Shown here: piece by piece, positions 4,596 to 5,387 of the stretch | Layout of the letters: every line of letters starts with the position of its first letter | Position numbering within the stretch: position 1 is the first letter of the stretch | Origin: Candidatus Njordarchaeum guaymasense | GTDB lineage: Archaea; Asgardarchaeota; Njordarchaeia; Njordarchaeales; Njordarchaeaceae | Direction: 5' to 3' | Assembly: GCA_030587605.1 (NCBI GenBank) | Contig: JAUQYT010000041.1 | Span: forward strand, 1-5,387 | Length of the DNA: 5,387 nt | The notes under the pieces: generated by a model | Database searches by the model: none | Seen by the model: only the letters and a program-made list of their open reading frames with translations | Told to the model about the DNA's origin: nothing | Program-made: the position numbers and the translations under genes

Positions 4596-5219
4596 ATGTT
4601 CAAGAAGATAAAGGGCGCATTCAAAGAAGAAGGGTTAATGAAAGAGTTATGCGAGCATCTTAGACAAATCGGCATAAACGCAGTCTTGCTGGAGTCGGGA
4701 AGCCCTGAGGCCGTCGGACGGGCCCAGGGCTTCGTTTTGGGGTCCATCAAGGTTGAAGGCCGAAACATCGATTTGGTACAGGTGGAAAGGATGGGGGTTA
4801 CCGCGGTATATCAGTATCACTATTTGGTGCGGGCGAACGTTGAAGGACTAGAGAATAAGATAGAAGCGAAAGGAGAGTCTAAGACGAAAGGCTTCATGAG
4901 CAAGGAAGTTGTTGACTATAGATGGGAGGGAAAAGACCTCGCCCAACTCTTGAATGGCGACTCAGACCTGAAGAATATGCTGCTTAAGGAAGGATTGGAC
5001 AAACTAGAGGTAAAACCTGACAAAAAGAACCAATGTGTCAGAATAACACCAATAGTTAAAGCTCCAACGAGAGTTTCGGTTGGCATTGGAGGTTTACCTT
5101 CCATTCCTGTGAAGGGTGGGTTAACTGTTGGAAGAAAGGAGTTTCCGACCACTGGAGACTTTGAAGCCTACGATAGAATTGCTGAACATATACGTAGCAT
5201 CGCAGGCACTCGACCTTAA
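4596..5219 (+). CDS. Unrecognised 207-aa soluble protein
   Basis: I do not recognise this protein. It starts with a basic amphipathic segment (MFKKIKGAFKEEGLMKELCE), has no signal peptide and no membrane span, and so is probably cytoplasmic. Residues about 45-82 alternate hydrophobic and polar residues as in beta strands (FVLGSIKVEG, IDLVQVERMG, TAVYQYHYLVRANVEG). A lysine- and glutamate-rich middle follows (83-145), then RVSVGIGGLPSIPVKGGLTVG (about 159-179), glycine- and proline-rich. A final helix with an aromatic cluster (FEAYDRIAEHIRSI) ends the protein. Only two cysteines, C19 and C147, are present and no metal or nucleotide motif is evident. The promoter and Shine-Dalgarno site support it being a real gene. 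The stop is followed by an 85-base gap before the next gene on the same strand, so an operon with it is possible. Confidence 0.8.
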   Translation: MFKKIKGAFKEEGLMKELCEHLRQIGINAVLLESGSPEAVGRAQGFVLGSIKVEGRNIDLVQVERMGVTAVYQYHYLVRANVEGLENKIEAKGESKTKGFMSKEVVDYRWEGKDLAQLLNGDSDLKNMLLKEGLDKLEVKPDKKNQCVRITPIVKAPTRVSVGIGGLPSIPVKGGLTVGRKEFPTTGDFEAYDRIAEHIRSIAGTRP

Positions 5220-5242
5220 CTCCTAAGCCCACAAGGTATTTG

Positions 5243-5254
5243 CTCTGTACAGAG
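5243..5254. promoter_or_regulatory. Perfect 12-bp palindrome in the intergenic gap
   Basis: CTCTGTACAGAG reads identically on both strands. It lies 24 bases after the stop of the 207-aa gene and 51 bases before the next start, without a loop or following T-tract, so an operator fits better than a terminator. It shares the core TGTACA with the palindrome at 1475-1492. Confidence 0.35.
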
Positions 5255-5290
5255 ACGCGAAGCAAGAATTAGGGTAAATCACTTGAGTGA

Positions 5291-5295
5291 AGGAG
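5291..5295 (+). promoter_or_regulatory. Shine-Dalgarno site of the last gene
   Basis: AGGAG lies nine bases before the ATG at 5305. An in-frame GTG at 5287 would place this site inside the coding region, so the ATG is preferred. Confidence 0.6.
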
Positions 5296-5304
5296 ATTTC
5301 CCCC

Positions 5305-5387
5305 ATGGAGAAGGAGAGTTCAGTGAGATGGCCAACAATCGTCCTAGCTTTTGCGATGGTTTTTCTCTATGGCCTCGGAATCTACAG
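5305..5387 (+). CDS. Membrane protein N-terminus, possibly an MFS transporter
   Basis: Only 27 codons are in the window. Eight polar residues ending in arginine (MEKESSVR) precede WPTIVLAFAMVFLYGLGIY, a single hydrophobic span running to the edge. A short cytoplasmic tail, RW and then a helix ending in YGxGIY resembles the start of major facilitator transporters of the monocarboxylate or oxalate/formate type, which begin RWxxxxxxFxxxxxxYGxxYSFG. This is a guess from one helix. A different polytopic protein or a signal anchor would look similar. Confidence 0.55.
   Translation, partial: MEKESSVRWPTIVLAFAMVFLYGLGIY

Overview
The window most likely comes from an uncultivated archaeon; I cannot name the lineage, but a Bathyarchaeota-like or Thermoplasmata-like genome would fit. 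The evidence is archaeal-type promoters (TATA boxes with purine-rich BRE elements, some placed for leaderless transcripts), Shine-Dalgarno sites of the GGAG/GGTG kind, a DUF2080-type transposon protein that is typical of archaea, and a secreted repeat protein of a kind common in archaeal surface proteomes. The left part is AT-rich. The central insertion sequence is clearly richer in GC than its flanks.

Layout. Positions 1-1400 (minus) hold the N-terminal 466 codons of a secreted protein that runs off the left edge. It has a signal peptide followed by tandem repeats of about 122 residues, each with a calcium-loop motif. It has its own BRE/TATA, a Shine-Dalgarno site and an 18-bp palindrome beside the promoter. 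Positions 1493-2115 are a gene graveyard on the minus strand: a broken rubredoxin-like tail of a rubrerythrin (1699-1824) and the frameshifted start of a conserved hypothetical protein (1905-2115). Positions 2146-2520 have no gene, only a cluster of short inverted repeats. Positions 2521-2843 (minus) encode a small AbrB/SpoVT-like protein, with a possible translationally coupled 37-codon ORF.

Positions 2959-4541 are an IS66-family insertion sequence: a 53-aa DUF2080 protein overlapping by 13 nt an apparently intact 444-aa TnpC transposase, bounded by a candidate 15-bp imperfect terminal inverted repeat. To its right, 4596-5219 encodes an unrecognised 207-aa soluble protein with its own promoter and ribosome binding site. 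At 5305 a membrane protein begins, perhaps an MFS transporter, and runs off the right edge.

Apart from the two IS genes, and possibly the AbrB-like gene with its coupled ORF, the genes look independently promoted. Pseudogenes, an orphan AbrB-like regulator and an IS make this an accessory, decaying region rather than a coherent operon. I see no convincing new multi-gene system. The most distinctive items are the repeat surface protein with its promoter-abutting palindrome, the DUF2080-TnpC arrangement with a palindrome over the first start codon, and the unrecognised 207-aa protein.
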